A stretch of DNA of 64,000 nucleotides, taken from NCBI RefSeq assembly GCF_039535785.1, contig NZ_BAAAXV010000001.1, positions 186,001 through 250,000 of the forward strand, given 5' to 3'. Positions 1 through 8,093 of the stretch are shown piece after piece. The DNA comes from Nonomuraea helvata (lineage in GTDB: Bacteria; Actinomycetota; Actinomycetes; Streptosporangiales; Streptosporangiaceae). Under the pieces are notes generated by a model. That model searched no databases. It had not been told where the DNA came from and worked only from the letters and a program-made list of their open reading frames with translations. Positions within the stretch are counted from its first letter, which is position 1; every line of letters starts with the position of its first letter. The translations under genes were made by a program, and so were the position numbers.

Positions 1-227
1 CGTCCGGGCCGGTGATCTGGCGCATGGGGGACGTGTTCGGCACCACGGTGAATCTGGCCAGCAGGCTGACTGCCCTGTCGCTGCCGGGGACGATCCTGGC
101 CGATCCCCAGTTCGCGGAGGAGCTCGAAGGAGACCGGGCCTTCCGGCTACGGGAGGTCAACCGGCTGTCGGTGCGCGGGCTGGGCGAGCTGGCCCCCTTC
201 ACGGTGGCCCGCGCGGGCTCGGTCTGA
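1..227 (+). CDS. Class III adenylate/guanylate cyclase, C-terminal fragment (cut by window start)
   Basis: The reading frame is open from the first base, so the start lies outside the window. The visible 74 or so residues contain GDVFGTTVNLASRL, the conserved segment of class III nucleotidyl cyclase catalytic domains that includes the transition-state Asn and Arg, followed by a short C-terminal tail. Proteins of this type make cAMP or cGMP or serve as degenerate regulatory domains. The residues that set ATP or GTP preference are not visible here. The fragment ends 33 bp before the sigma factor gene. Family assignment rests on this motif alone. Confidence 0.8.
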   Translation, partial: SGPVIWRMGDVFGTTVNLASRLTALSLPGTILADPQFAEELEGDRAFRLREVNRLSVRGLGELAPFTVARAGSV

Positions 228-260
228 CCCCGGAAGGTTCGTCGGGCCGCGGGCAACCTC

Positions 261-797
261 GTGTCGCGCTCGATGCGTCACTACCGTCGGCAGGCTCCCA
301 TCAGAAGGCAGGACGAGTTGGCGGATAGGGCGATATTTCAGGACTTCGTGGTGGCCAGGTCGGACCGGCTGTTACGCACCGCGTACCTGCTGACCCACGA
401 CTGGGCGACGGCGGAGGACCTGCTGCAGGAGTCGCTGGCCAAGGCGTGGTTCGCCTGGCCGGGCATCGACGAGCCCGAGGCGTACGTGCGCAGGGTCCTG
501 GTGACCACGTACACGTCCTGGTGGCGCCGCAGGTGGCGCAGGGAGCTGCCCAGCGGCGACCTGCCGGACGAGCCCGCGCGCGACGACGCGGGCCGGCGCG
601 AGGAGCTGTGGGAGGCGGTCGGCCGGCTGCCCGCCAAGCAGCGCGCGGTGATCGTGCTGCGCTTCTACGAGGACCTGCCCGTGGCGGAGGTGGCCAGGCT
701 GCTGGGCTGCCAGGAGGGCACGGTCAAGAGCCAGACCGCGAAGGCGCTGGCCAAGCTGCGAGTGGACGAGTCGATCGTGAAGGAGCTGCACCGATGA
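261..797 (+). CDS. SigE-family ECF-type RNA polymerase sigma factor
   Basis: This is a sigma-70 factor of about 160-178 residues. The region 2 helix reads FVVARSDRLLRTAYLLTHDWATAEDLLQ with a DNA-melting segment (YVRRVLVTTYTSWWRRR). Region 4 reads LPAKQRAVIVLRFYEDLPVAEVARLLGC followed by the recognition helix GTVKSQTAKALAKL. This matches the actinobacterial SigE family of small sigma factors. The start is uncertain: a GTG at 261 is the longest form, and a TTG at 318 behind an AGGA would give a length nearer the family norm. Its stop overlaps the next gene by 4 bp (ATGA), so the two are probably translated together and the partner may control it. Confidence 0.88.
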   Translation: MSRSMRHYRRQAPIRRQDELADRAIFQDFVVARSDRLLRTAYLLTHDWATAEDLLQESLAKAWFAWPGIDEPEAYVRRVLVTTYTSWWRRRWRRELPSGDLPDEPARDDAGRREELWEAVGRLPAKQRAVIVLRFYEDLPVAEVARLLGCQEGTVKSQTAKALAKLRVDESIVKELHR

Positions 798-1795
798 CCG
801 TGCAAGACCTGCGTGACGTCCTGCGGGAGCGGGCCGAGTCCCCGTCGCCCGCGAACCCGTACCGGCACGACGAGATCCGCTCCCGCATCCGCAGGACCAG
901 GCTGCGCAGGCGCGTGACGGCCGGGGTGGGGGCGGTGGCGGTCGTCGCGGCCGGCATCTACCTCATCCCCGGTACGGCCGCCGCTCCGGACCGCGACACC
1001 ACCGCGACGGCGGGCCAGCCCGGCGGGCTGCCGGAGTCGTTCACCTCGCCCGACGGCACCGAGTACCGTCGCGTGGCCACCGCCATGCTCAAGGACGGCG
1101 AGGCGAAGACGTCGGTCAAGGTCCCCGTCTCCGGCAAGCCGCTGGAGGTGGCCGCGGCGTGCGACGGCGATGACGGCGGTCCGGCGCCGAATGTCTCCGT
1201 GGACGGCCGTGACGACCCCCGATCCAGCTTCACACCCTGCGAGAAGGGGATGAGCCTGCTCCCCCTGACCAGGATCCAGCCCGGCGCCACGGAGGCCACG
1301 GTCACGTTCGACACGACCGTCTACGGCTCGCCGGACTGCGGTCAGGGGAAGGGCAGGCCGTGCGGGCCCGAAAAGACCAGCTGGAGGCTGGCCGTCTACG
1401 AATGGACGCCGCCCGGCCGCCGGATCCAGCCTGAGCGGGGCAGGGCTCTCCCCGCCCGGCTGGAGGGCTGGAAGCTGGCCCGCTCCGCGACGGGTGTGTC
1501 GGACAGGGATCAGACGTTCTCACTGGTGGTCAAGAGCGAGAGCGGGAAGATCGCCATCGAGCAGCTCTGCGCGGGTGACCTCGGCATGCGAGCGTGGTTC
1601 ACGTACAAGATCGACTTCCAGGAGTCCGCCACCACCACGACTTGTGCCGTCTGGAAGACAGGCCCGTTCCCCATGGCCATGGCTGAGTTCCAGGTGCCCA
1701 AGGGCAAGCAGGTGACGATCAACGGGCGGACGGGCGTCTGGGGCGAGTCCACCAACCGCCCCGTTCGCTGGTCGGTCGGAGCGTTCGTAAAGTAG
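794..1795 (+). CDS. Membrane-anchored partner of the sigma factor (possible anti-sigma)
   Basis: The 333-residue product has a basic cytosolic N-terminus of about 36 residues (RIRRTRLRRRV), one transmembrane helix at roughly residues 37-58, and a long extracytoplasmic part with several cysteines. The N-terminal segment before the helix is too short and lacks the HXXXCXXC motif of a zinc-binding anti-sigma domain. The anti-sigma role is therefore inferred only from the ATGA overlap with the sigma gene and the membrane topology. Actinomycete SigE-family genes are often followed by proteins of this layout. The extracytoplasmic part is not recognised. The gene ends 5 bp before the aminotransferase gene, so all three may share a transcript. 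Confidence 0.6.
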   Translation: MTVQDLRDVLRERAESPSPANPYRHDEIRSRIRRTRLRRRVTAGVGAVAVVAAGIYLIPGTAAAPDRDTTATAGQPGGLPESFTSPDGTEYRRVATAMLKDGEAKTSVKVPVSGKPLEVAAACDGDDGGPAPNVSVDGRDDPRSSFTPCEKGMSLLPLTRIQPGATEATVTFDTTVYGSPDCGQGKGRPCGPEKTSWRLAVYEWTPPGRRIQPERGRALPARLEGWKLARSATGVSDRDQTFSLVVKSESGKIAIEQLCAGDLGMRAWFTYKIDFQESATTTTCAVWKTGPFPMAMAEFQVPKGKQVTINGRTGVWGESTNRPVRWSVGAFVK

Positions 1796-1800
1796 ATCGC

Positions 1801-2556
1801 GTGACGGAACGCGCTGCCATCGAGGGCAGGCCGGTGGACGCCGACGCGCGCTTCATGCTCCACGCGCGCTACGGCCACTTCACCGCCATGCAGGTCAGGG
1901 ATCGCCGGGTGCGGGGGCTCGAGCTGCACTTCGAGCGGCTGGAGGCGGCCAGCGCGGAGCTGTTCGGCGTCCCGCTCGACCGGGCCGCCGTGCTCGGCTC
2001 CGTCAGGGCCGTGCTCGGCGACGACGTACGCGACGCGAGCGTCCGGGTGTACGTCGTCGAGACCGACCGGCCGCACGTCATCGCGACCGCCGCCCCGCCC
2101 CACGAGGCGCCCAGCGGCCCGCAGAGCGTGAAGCCGGTCCCCCACCGGCGCTACCTGCCGCACATCAAGCAGGCGTCCGGCATGCTGCAGGCCCACGTCG
2201 GGCGGCTGGTCGCGCGTGAGGGCTTCGACGAGGCGCTGCTCACCACCGAGGACGGCCTGATCAGCGAGGGCTCGATCACCAACCTGGGCGCGTTCGCAGG
2301 CGGCCGCCTGATCTGGCCGGACGCGCCGATGCTGCACGGCATCACGATGCGGCTGCTGGAGCGGATGGACGTCCCGCAGGAGCGGCGGCCGGTCAAGGTC
2401 GCCGACCTGCCGGGATTCGACCAGGTCTTCCTCTGCAACTCCTGGGGCGTGTGGCCGGTCGGCCGGGTGGACGACGTGCCGCTGCCCCAGGACGACGCGC
2501 TGATGGGCCGACTGCACGACCACTATGACCGCATTGCGTGGGATCCTCTGGATTGA
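1801..2556 (+). CDS. Aminotransferase class IV family protein
   Basis: The 251-residue protein has the fold-type IV PLP-enzyme signature: a lysine in HIKQASGMLQ, then DEALLTTEDGLISEGSITNLGAF, the phosphate-binding and substrate segment found in branched-chain aminotransferases and aminodeoxychorismate lyases. It is shorter than branched-chain aminotransferases (about 300-360 residues) and nearer the lyase or generic class IV members, so the substrate cannot be assigned. It starts with GTG 5 bp after the previous stop. The next gene follows in the same direction with its own ribosome-binding site. Confidence 0.8.
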   Translation: MTERAAIEGRPVDADARFMLHARYGHFTAMQVRDRRVRGLELHFERLEAASAELFGVPLDRAAVLGSVRAVLGDDVRDASVRVYVVETDRPHVIATAAPPHEAPSGPQSVKPVPHRRYLPHIKQASGMLQAHVGRLVAREGFDEALLTTEDGLISEGSITNLGAFAGGRLIWPDAPMLHGITMRLLERMDVPQERRPVKVADLPGFDQVFLCNSWGVWPVGRVDDVPLPQDDALMGRLHDHYDRIAWDPLD

Positions 2557-2611
2557 GCTGTTTGCGGGGTACGATCGCCGAAATCGTTCTGCGATCAAAG
2601 GAAAACCCCGC

Positions 2612-4129
2612 ATGACGACTCGCCGGCACGCCCTCGGTGATCTCCTCCGTCGTTCCGCCGCCCGCCACCCGGCCAAGACCGCCATCGTGTACGGCGGCCT
2701 GCGCCAGAGCTACGCCGACCTCGACCTCGCGGTGAACCGCACGGCCAACGCGCTGGCCGCGCGCGGCGTCGCCAAGGGCGACCGGTTCGCCGTCCTCAGC
2801 CACAACAACCACGCGTTCGTGGTGGCGTACTTCGCGCTGGCGCGGCTGGGCGCGATCTCCGTGCCGATCAACTTCATGCTCGGCTCGGCGGAGGTGGCGT
2901 ACATCCTGGAACATTCCGGAGCGACCGGGATGCTGGTGGAGGAGGCGCTCGTCCCGGTGGCCGAGGGGGCCGTGGGCCCCGAGGTCGGGGTGCGCGGCGT
3001 GATCGGGTCGGCGGACGGCTGGGAGCCGTTCGAGGAGTGGATGTCCTACGGCGACGCGTCGGAGCCGCAGGTGGAGATCGCCGACGACGACCCGATCCAG
3101 CTCATGTACACCAGCGGCACCGAGTCACGCCCCAAGGGCGCCACGCTGTCCAGCCGTGGCCTGATCGCCCAGTACGTCACGTGCGTCGTGGACGGCGAGA
3201 TGAGCCACCACGACGTCGAGGTGCACGCCCTGCCCCTCTATCACTGCGCCCAGCTCCACTGCTTCCTGACGCCCGGCATCTACCTCGGCGCCACCAACCT
3301 CGTCCTGCCCGGCCCGAGCCCCGCGGCGATCCTGGCCACGATCGAGGGCGAGCGGGCCACCAAGCTCTTCTGCCCGCCCACCGTCTGGATCAGCCTGCTG
3401 CGCCACCCCGACTTCGACCGCCGCGACCTGTCGTCCCTGCGCAAGGGCTACTACGGCGCCTCCATCATGCCCGTGGAGGTGCTGAAGGAGATCGCCACCC
3501 GCCTGCCGGACGTCCGCCTGTTCAACTTCTACGGCCAGACCGAGATGGCCCCGGTCGCCACGATCCTCGGCCCGGAGGAGCAGCTCACCCGGCTCGGCTC
3601 GGCCGGCAGGCCCGCGCTGAACGTCGAGACCCGGATCGTCGACGACGAGGACAGGCCCGTGCCGCCCGGCGTGGTCGGCGAGATCGTCCACCGCAGCCCC
3701 CACGCCATGCTCGGCTACTGGAACGACCCGGACAAGACCGCGGAGGCGTTCAGGGCCGGCTGGTTCCACAGCGGCGACCTGGGCGTCATGGACGCCGACG
3801 GCTACCTGTCCGTGGTCGACAGGAAGAAGGACATGATCAAGTCAGGCGGCGAGAACGTGGCGAGCCGCGAGGTGGAGGAGGCCCTGTACCAGCATCCGTC
3901 GGTGGCGGAGGCGGCGGTGTTCGGGGTGCCGGACGACAAGTGGATCGAGGCGGTGACGGCGGCGGTGGTCCTGCGCGAGGGTGCGGGGGTGAGCGAGGAC
4001 GAGCTGATCGCGTTCCTGCGGGAGCGGCTGGCGGCCTTCAAGGCGCCCAAGCGGGTGGTGTTCGTGGACGCGCTGCCCAAGAACGCCTCGGGCAAGGTGC
4101 TCAAGCGGGAGCTGCGCGACGCGTTCTAA
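2612..4129 (+). CDS. Fatty-acyl-CoA synthetase / AMP-dependent ligase (FadD-like)
   Basis: The 505-residue ANL-superfamily enzyme activates a carboxylic acid to its acyl-AMP and then to acyl-CoA. Motifs appear in order: the P-loop MYTSGTESRPKGA, the YGQTE adenine-binding motif, the hinge SGDLGVMDADGYLSVVDRKK with the following GGENVASREVEE, and the catalytic lysine in PKNASGKVLKREL near the C-terminus. It starts at an ATG 8 bp after AAAGGA; a longer frame upstream overlaps the aminotransferase and is unlikely. Acid chain length cannot be read from the sequence. It converges on the Nudix gene with a hairpin between them. Confidence 0.9.
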   Translation: MTTRRHALGDLLRRSAARHPAKTAIVYGGLRQSYADLDLAVNRTANALAARGVAKGDRFAVLSHNNHAFVVAYFALARLGAISVPINFMLGSAEVAYILEHSGATGMLVEEALVPVAEGAVGPEVGVRGVIGSADGWEPFEEWMSYGDASEPQVEIADDDPIQLMYTSGTESRPKGATLSSRGLIAQYVTCVVDGEMSHHDVEVHALPLYHCAQLHCFLTPGIYLGATNLVLPGPSPAAILATIEGERATKLFCPPTVWISLLRHPDFDRRDLSSLRKGYYGASIMPVEVLKEIATRLPDVRLFNFYGQTEMAPVATILGPEEQLTRLGSAGRPALNVETRIVDDEDRPVPPGVVGEIVHRSPHAMLGYWNDPDKTAEAFRAGWFHSGDLGVMDADGYLSVVDRKKDMIKSGGENVASREVEEALYQHPSVAEAAVFGVPDDKWIEAVTAAVVLREGAGVSEDELIAFLRERLAAFKAPKRVVFVDALPKNASGKVLKRELRDAF

Positions 4130-4131
4130 GG

Positions 4132-4149
4132 GGCCTCGTCCAGGAGGCC
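4132..4149. terminator. Hairpin between convergent genes
   Basis: GGCCTC and GAGGCC form a perfect 6-bp stem with a 6-base loop in the 29-bp gap between the acyl-CoA ligase and the Nudix gene. It is placed to stop transcription from both sides. It lacks a clear T-run, as is common in actinomycetes. Confidence 0.5.
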
Positions 4150-4158
4150 GGCGGCGAT

Positions 4159-5079
4159 CTACCACTCGTACAGGGCGACGGGGACTCCCTCCAGGACGTT
4201 CGCGATGGCGGCGGCCGGATAGGCGACCATCTCGCCGTGAGGCAGGTGGCCCACGGGCCACCACGCGAGTTCCGAGCACTTGTCCGGCTCGGCGTTGCAG
4301 GGCTCACCGGTCCACTTACGGGTGGCGAAGAAGAGGCCGACACGTTCCGGGGCGCGGTGCATGACGTGGGCGAACGCGAGGTCGGCCGGGTCGATCACCA
4401 CGCCCAGTTCCTCCCTGGCCTCGCGGACCGCCGCCTCGGTGACCGACTCTCCCGCCTCGAGGTGACCGGAGGGCAGGTGCCACAGACCGTCCCCGAAGCC
4501 GGTGCCCTTGCGCCTGCCGAGCAGCACATGGGTGCCGGGGTGAATCGCGGCTGGGCTCCCGCCGTGGATCCCGGGGCGAGTCGCGGCGTGGGACTCACCG
4601 TCGGTGCCGCCGCGAGTCCCGCTGTGAGTCTCGCCGTGGATGCCGTCGCCGGACTCGTCGTGGATGTCGCGGAGGAGGAGCACGTGCACGTCGACGATGG
4701 CCCGGAAGCGCTCTCGCGGTGCTGCGCGGTCAGGGTCGCTCTCCGCTGAGGGTGGCCGGCGGTCGAGGGCCTGGGTCCATTTGACCGCGACGGCGGCCAC
4801 CTGGATCAGCTCGGCTCGCAACCGTTCGGGGTCCGTCTCCGCGAACGCCTCCATCACCTCCTCCGTCAGGATGTGTCTCCACGTGAGCACCCCGCCCGCG
4901 GCCGCGGCCTCCGTCTCGCGCCTGGCCTGGTCGGACTCGGCCACCGTCCCCTCGTCTCCGGTCCCGTCCGGCAGGATCTGCATGCCCCACCTCGCGTCCT
5001 GAGCCGCCCGCTCGGCCGTCACGTCCGCGAGCACCCTCGCCAACGACCCCGGCACCCCCGCGTCGCCATCATGTGTCAT
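4159..5079 (-). CDS. Nudix hydrolase with N-terminal MazG-like helical domain and a repeat insert
   Basis: The 306-residue protein has two parts. Residues about 11-110 are helical and resemble the NTP-pyrophosphohydrolase-like domain found fused to Nudix proteins in actinomycetes (HILTEEVMEAFAETDPERLRAELIQVAAVAVKW). Residues about 125-306 form a Nudix domain with a perfect Nudix box, GHLEAGESVTEAAV then REAREELGV. Between the first two strands (VDVHVLLLRDI and HVLLGRRKG) sits a 44-residue Gly/His/Ser/Thr-rich insert made of 12-residue repeats, absent from ordinary members. The start is the ATG two bases after the stop of the upstream acetyltransferase gene, so the genes are coupled. The substrate is unknown. 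Confidence 0.85.
   Translation of the reverse strand: MTHDGDAGVPGSLARVLADVTAERAAQDARWGMQILPDGTGDEGTVAESDQARRETEAAAAGGVLTWRHILTEEVMEAFAETDPERLRAELIQVAAVAVKWTQALDRRPPSAESDPDRAAPRERFRAIVDVHVLLLRDIHDESGDGIHGETHSGTRGGTDGESHAATRPGIHGGSPAAIHPGTHVLLGRRKGTGFGDGLWHLPSGHLEAGESVTEAAVREAREELGVVIDPADLAFAHVMHRAPERVGLFFATRKWTGEPCNAEPDKCSELAWWPVGHLPHGEMVAYPAAAIANVLEGVPVALYEW
4531..4662 (-). repeat. Degenerate 36-bp tandem repeat inside the Nudix gene
   Basis: About 3.7 copies of a 36-bp unit encode residues 140-183 of the Nudix protein: HDESGDGIHGET, HSGTRGGTDGES, HAATRPGIHGGS and a partial fourth copy PAAIHPGTH. The unit length is a multiple of three, so the reading frame survives. Confidence 0.75.
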
Positions 5080-5081
5080 GG

Positions 5082-5726
5082 TCACCAGTTTGGCCCGTCC
5101 GGGGCCGATGAAGGGGAGCTCGCGGCGGTGATGCGGGCTTGCAGTACCGGTTCGACGGCAGGCCATTCGGTGGCGACCACGGCGAACATGGCCGAGTCAC
5201 GGACCTTGCCCTCCTCGCCGCGCGCCCACGACATGGACCAGGCGCGCAGCACACCCTCGAAGGGGATGCCGAGTCGCTCCAAGGCCCGGCGGCAGCGGTG
5301 GTTGCGGGCGTCGGTCTTCAGGTCGACGCGGGCGACGCCGAGCACGTCGAACGCGTACGACAGCAGCAACAGCTTCGCCTCGGCATTGATGCCGGTGCCC
5401 TGCGCCGAGGCGGCCAGCCAGGTGAAGCCGATCTCGATCGCCCGCAGCTCCGGCCGGTCCGGCCACCTGCGTGGATCCCACAGCCCGGTGCATCCCACCG
5501 CCTTGCCGTCGGTGAGCCGGACCTGCGCGAACGGGGTCAGCCCGTCGCGGGCGAGTTGGGCCGCCAGGTAGTCCGGTATCTCGTGAGCGCGCGGCACCAG
5601 CGTGAACTCGTAGGACGACCGATCCTCCTCGACCGCCTCCGCGAGATCTGGCGCGTGCCGCATCGCCAGCGGCTCCAGCCGCACCAGATCACCGGCAAGG
5701 ACAGGAACATCAAGGCGTACGCTCAT
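5082..5726 (-). CDS. GNAT family N-acetyltransferase (RimJ/RimL-like)
   Basis: The 214-residue protein follows the RimJ/RimL pattern: VRLEPLAMRHAPDL at the N-terminus, IEIGFTWLAASAQGTGINAEAKLLLLSYAFD as the acetyl-CoA-binding segment, and VDLKTDARNHRCRRALERLGIPFEGVLR near the C-terminus. It would transfer acetyl from acetyl-CoA to an amine, in ribosomal-protein acetyltransferases the N-terminal alpha-amine; the substrate here is unknown. GGGAG lies 5 bp before the ATG. The Nudix gene starts 2 bp after its stop, so the two form an operon. Confidence 0.88.
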   Translation of the reverse strand: MSVRLDVPVLAGDLVRLEPLAMRHAPDLAEAVEEDRSSYEFTLVPRAHEIPDYLAAQLARDGLTPFAQVRLTDGKAVGCTGLWDPRRWPDRPELRAIEIGFTWLAASAQGTGINAEAKLLLLSYAFDVLGVARVDLKTDARNHRCRRALERLGIPFEGVLRAWSMSWARGEEGKVRDSAMFAVVATEWPAVEPVLQARITAASSPSSAPDGPNW

Positions 5727-5885
5727 CAGCTCTCCCTCATCGTTCCTGGCATTGGCACCTTTCCTGCGGAGCTCCGCCGGGGAGGTTGCCGGACCGTCAC
5801 AGGGCCAGGTCCCTCAGATCCTCTGGATGATCAACGAGTCAGGATCCTGCCTGAAACAGGCGGACACCGTCAATCCGCCGGGAGG

Positions 5886-6815
5886 TCACGCGGGGCGGAA
5901 GCCGGGGCCGAGGTCGGTGGTTCCCGCGCGTGCGTGATCCCTGAAGGCTCGCACGGCCGGCGTCAGCCGCGCCTCCTTCGACCAGCTCACCCCGATCGTC
6001 CTGAACACCGGCGGGGACAGCGGTATCTCCACCACGCCCGAGGCGGACTCCGAGCGGGGCAGGATCGCCACGCCGAGCCCCGCCGCCACGAGCCCCCGTA
6101 CGGTCTCCGACTCCTGCCCCTCGAACGCGATTTTCGGCTCGAACCCCGCCGCCGCGCACAAGTCGTCGGTGATCTGGCGCAGCCCGTACCCGTGCTCCAA
6201 CGTCACCAGCTCCTCCCCCACCAGCTCGGCCGCCCGTACCCGCGCCCGGCGGGCGAAGCGGTGGGACGGCGGCACGGACAGCACCAGCTCCTGGTCGGCG
6301 AGCGGGGTGCTGCCCAGCCCGGGGTCGTCCAGGGGCATGGGGGCGGCGAACACCAGGTCGATCGCGCCCTCGCGGAGCGCGTCGAGCATGTCCTGGCGCG
6401 AGCCCTGGACCAGGCTGAAGCGGACGCCCGGGTGGCACTCGCGGAAGCCGCGGATGAGGGACGGCACGAGCGCGCGGCCCAGGAGGTGCAGGAAGCCCAG
6501 GACGACACGGCCGGTGGCCGGGTCGATCTCCTCACGGACCTCACGGGCGGCGGCGGCCATCGTGATCAGCGCGCGGGTGGAGGCGGCGGCCAGGGTGCGG
6601 CCCGCCCTGGTGAGGCGGATGCCGCGGCCCGAGGGGACCACGAGCGGGGCGCCGATCAGGTCCGCCAGGGCGGCGAGGCGGCGGCTCGCCGTGGGCTGGG
6701 GGATGCCGAGGAGTTCGGCGGCGCGCGTCACGTGTCCCGTCTCACCCACGGCGGCCAGGATGGCCAGGGCCGGCGCCAGGCGAGCGGCCAGCTTCTCATC
6801 CGATTCATCCGTCAC
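5886..6815 (-). CDS. LysR family transcriptional regulator
   Basis: The 309-residue protein has an N-terminal winged helix-turn-helix (VTRAAELLGIPQPTASRRLAALADLIGAPLVV) and a two-lobed effector domain. It starts with GTG 55 bp from the divergent MFS transporter gene. LysR regulators usually control the adjacent divergent gene, and this arrangement resembles the E. coli ynfL-ynfM pair, so a transporter-inducing role is inferred. A putative -10 (GATAAT on the minus strand) ends 7 bases before the GTG and no Shine-Dalgarno sequence is visible, so a leaderless mRNA is possible. Confidence 0.9.
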   Translation of the reverse strand: MTDESDEKLAARLAPALAILAAVGETGHVTRAAELLGIPQPTASRRLAALADLIGAPLVVPSGRGIRLTRAGRTLAAASTRALITMAAAAREVREEIDPATGRVVLGFLHLLGRALVPSLIRGFRECHPGVRFSLVQGSRQDMLDALREGAIDLVFAAPMPLDDPGLGSTPLADQELVLSVPPSHRFARRARVRAAELVGEELVTLEHGYGLRQITDDLCAAAGFEPKIAFEGQESETVRGLVAAGLGVAILPRSESASGVVEIPLSPPVFRTIGVSWSKEARLTPAVRAFRDHARAGTTDLGPGFRPA

Positions 6816-6869
6816 AGTATGAATTATCGCCTATATACGCATTAGACGTATTTATTAGCCTGGCTTAGC
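6816..6869. promoter_or_regulatory. Divergent LysR/MFS promoter region with inverted repeat
   Basis: This 54-bp AT-rich intergenic stretch stands out in the GC-rich window. It carries a perfect inverted repeat ATACG-N7-CGTAT at 6835-6851, the size and spacing of a LysR-type half-site pair. Possible -10 elements face both ways (GATAAT on minus; TAGCCT on plus, 8 bases before the MFS GTG). The operator role is inferred. Confidence 0.6.
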
Positions 6870-8093
6870 GTGGCGAACGTGGTGGTCATCGACGCTCCTC
6901 CGGTTCCCGACACGCGGCGGGTCAGTGCCGCTGTGGCTGCGGCCGGCGTGTCGTCCTTCGCGCTCCTGTACGCGCCGCAGCCCGTGCTCCCGCAGCTCGC
7001 CGTGGCGTTCCGGCTGGATCCGGGCAGCGCTTCGCTGGCCATCGGAGTGGCGACGGGGTCGCTGGCCGTGGCGGTCCTCCCCCTGGCCTGGCTGGCCGGA
7101 CTGGTGGGGCGGCGGCGGATGATCCTCTGGTCCGTGCTGCTCTCCGCGGCGATCGGGCTGCTGCTGCCGCTGGCGCCGTCCTTCCCGGTGCTGCTGGTGA
7201 TGCGGGCGGTTCAGGGGGTGGCGATCGCGGGCTTCGCCGGGGTCGCGGCGGCGTACCTGGCCGACGTGGTGGGGACGGTGCGGCTCGCCGGCGCGGTGGG
7301 AGCGATGATCGCGGGCAACTCGGTCGGCGGGATGCTGGGGCGGCTCGGCGCCGGATTCACCGCCGGGCCGATGGGGTGGCACGGCGCGTTGCTGACGGTG
7401 GCGGCAGCGTCCGGGTTGTGCGCCCTGTACGCGGCACGGGCTCTCTCTCAGCCCACCGACTCCATGGCTGAGCGCACTGCTGAAGGGGTGACCGGCCAGA
7501 AGGACGGCGCCGGGATGCGGCTGGGGGCCGGGCTGGTCGCGCCTTTCGCCGTGGGGGCGCTGGCCATGGGGGCGTTCGTCGCGCTCTACAACGCCGCCGG
7601 GTTCCGCCTGACTTCCCCTCCCCTCTCCCTCACCCCCGCCGCCGCCTCCCTCGTCTTCCTCTCCTACGCCATGGGCACCGCCTCCTCGGCCGCCGCCGGA
7701 CGCGTGGCGGGCCGTCTCGGTCGTTCCAAGGGGCTGGTCGCGGCGCTGCTCGTGACGGCGGCGGGCTCCGTGCTCACCCTCTCCACGTCGCTCCCCCTCG
7801 TGGCGGCCGGCTTCGCCGTGCTGACCGCCGGGTTCTTCGCCGCGCACGCCATCGCGAACGCCTGGGTCACCGCCGAGGCCGCGCCGCACGCCCGTGGCCG
7901 CGCCGCCGGCGTCTACACCCTCTGCTACTACCTGGGCAGCGGCGCGGGCGGCACGGTGGGCAGCATCGTGTACGGGCACGCGGGCTGGACCTCGCTCATC
8001 GCCCTGACCTCGGCCTGGTTGCTGCTGGCGATCGCGGCGGTGCTCATACGCCGGCGCTCACCCGCTCGGATACAGGCGCCTACAGGCGGGTGA
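6870..8093 (+). CDS. MFS transporter (YnfM-like)
   Basis: The 407-residue protein has about 12 hydrophobic helices and the MFS signature between helices 2 and 3 (AWLAGLVGRRRMILWS). It is an inner-membrane proton-coupled carrier, probably exporting a small molecule. The N-terminal FALLYAPQPVLPQLAVAF resembles YnfM and related putative arabinose/efflux permeases. The LysR gene is divergent. Its last 14 bp overlap the 3' end of the convergent transglutaminase gene. The substrate is not predictable. Confidence 0.88.
   Translation: MANVVVIDAPPVPDTRRVSAAVAAAGVSSFALLYAPQPVLPQLAVAFRLDPGSASLAIGVATGSLAVAVLPLAWLAGLVGRRRMILWSVLLSAAIGLLLPLAPSFPVLLVMRAVQGVAIAGFAGVAAAYLADVVGTVRLAGAVGAMIAGNSVGGMLGRLGAGFTAGPMGWHGALLTVAAASGLCALYAARALSQPTDSMAERTAEGVTGQKDGAGMRLGAGLVAPFAVGALAMGAFVALYNAAGFRLTSPPLSLTPAAASLVFLSYAMGTASSAAAGRVAGRLGRSKGLVAALLVTAAGSVLTLSTSLPLVAAGFAVLTAGFFAAHAIANAWVTAEAAPHARGRAAGVYTLCYYLGSGAGGTVGSIVYGHAGWTSLIALTSAWLLLAIAAVLIRRRSPARIQAPTGG

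Noticed and set aside
446..793. Upstream extension of the membrane-anchored partner of the sigma factor
   Set aside because: The extension is an Arg/Ala/Gly-rich shadow of the sigma factor gene. The ATG at 794 overlaps the sigma stop and is the natural start.
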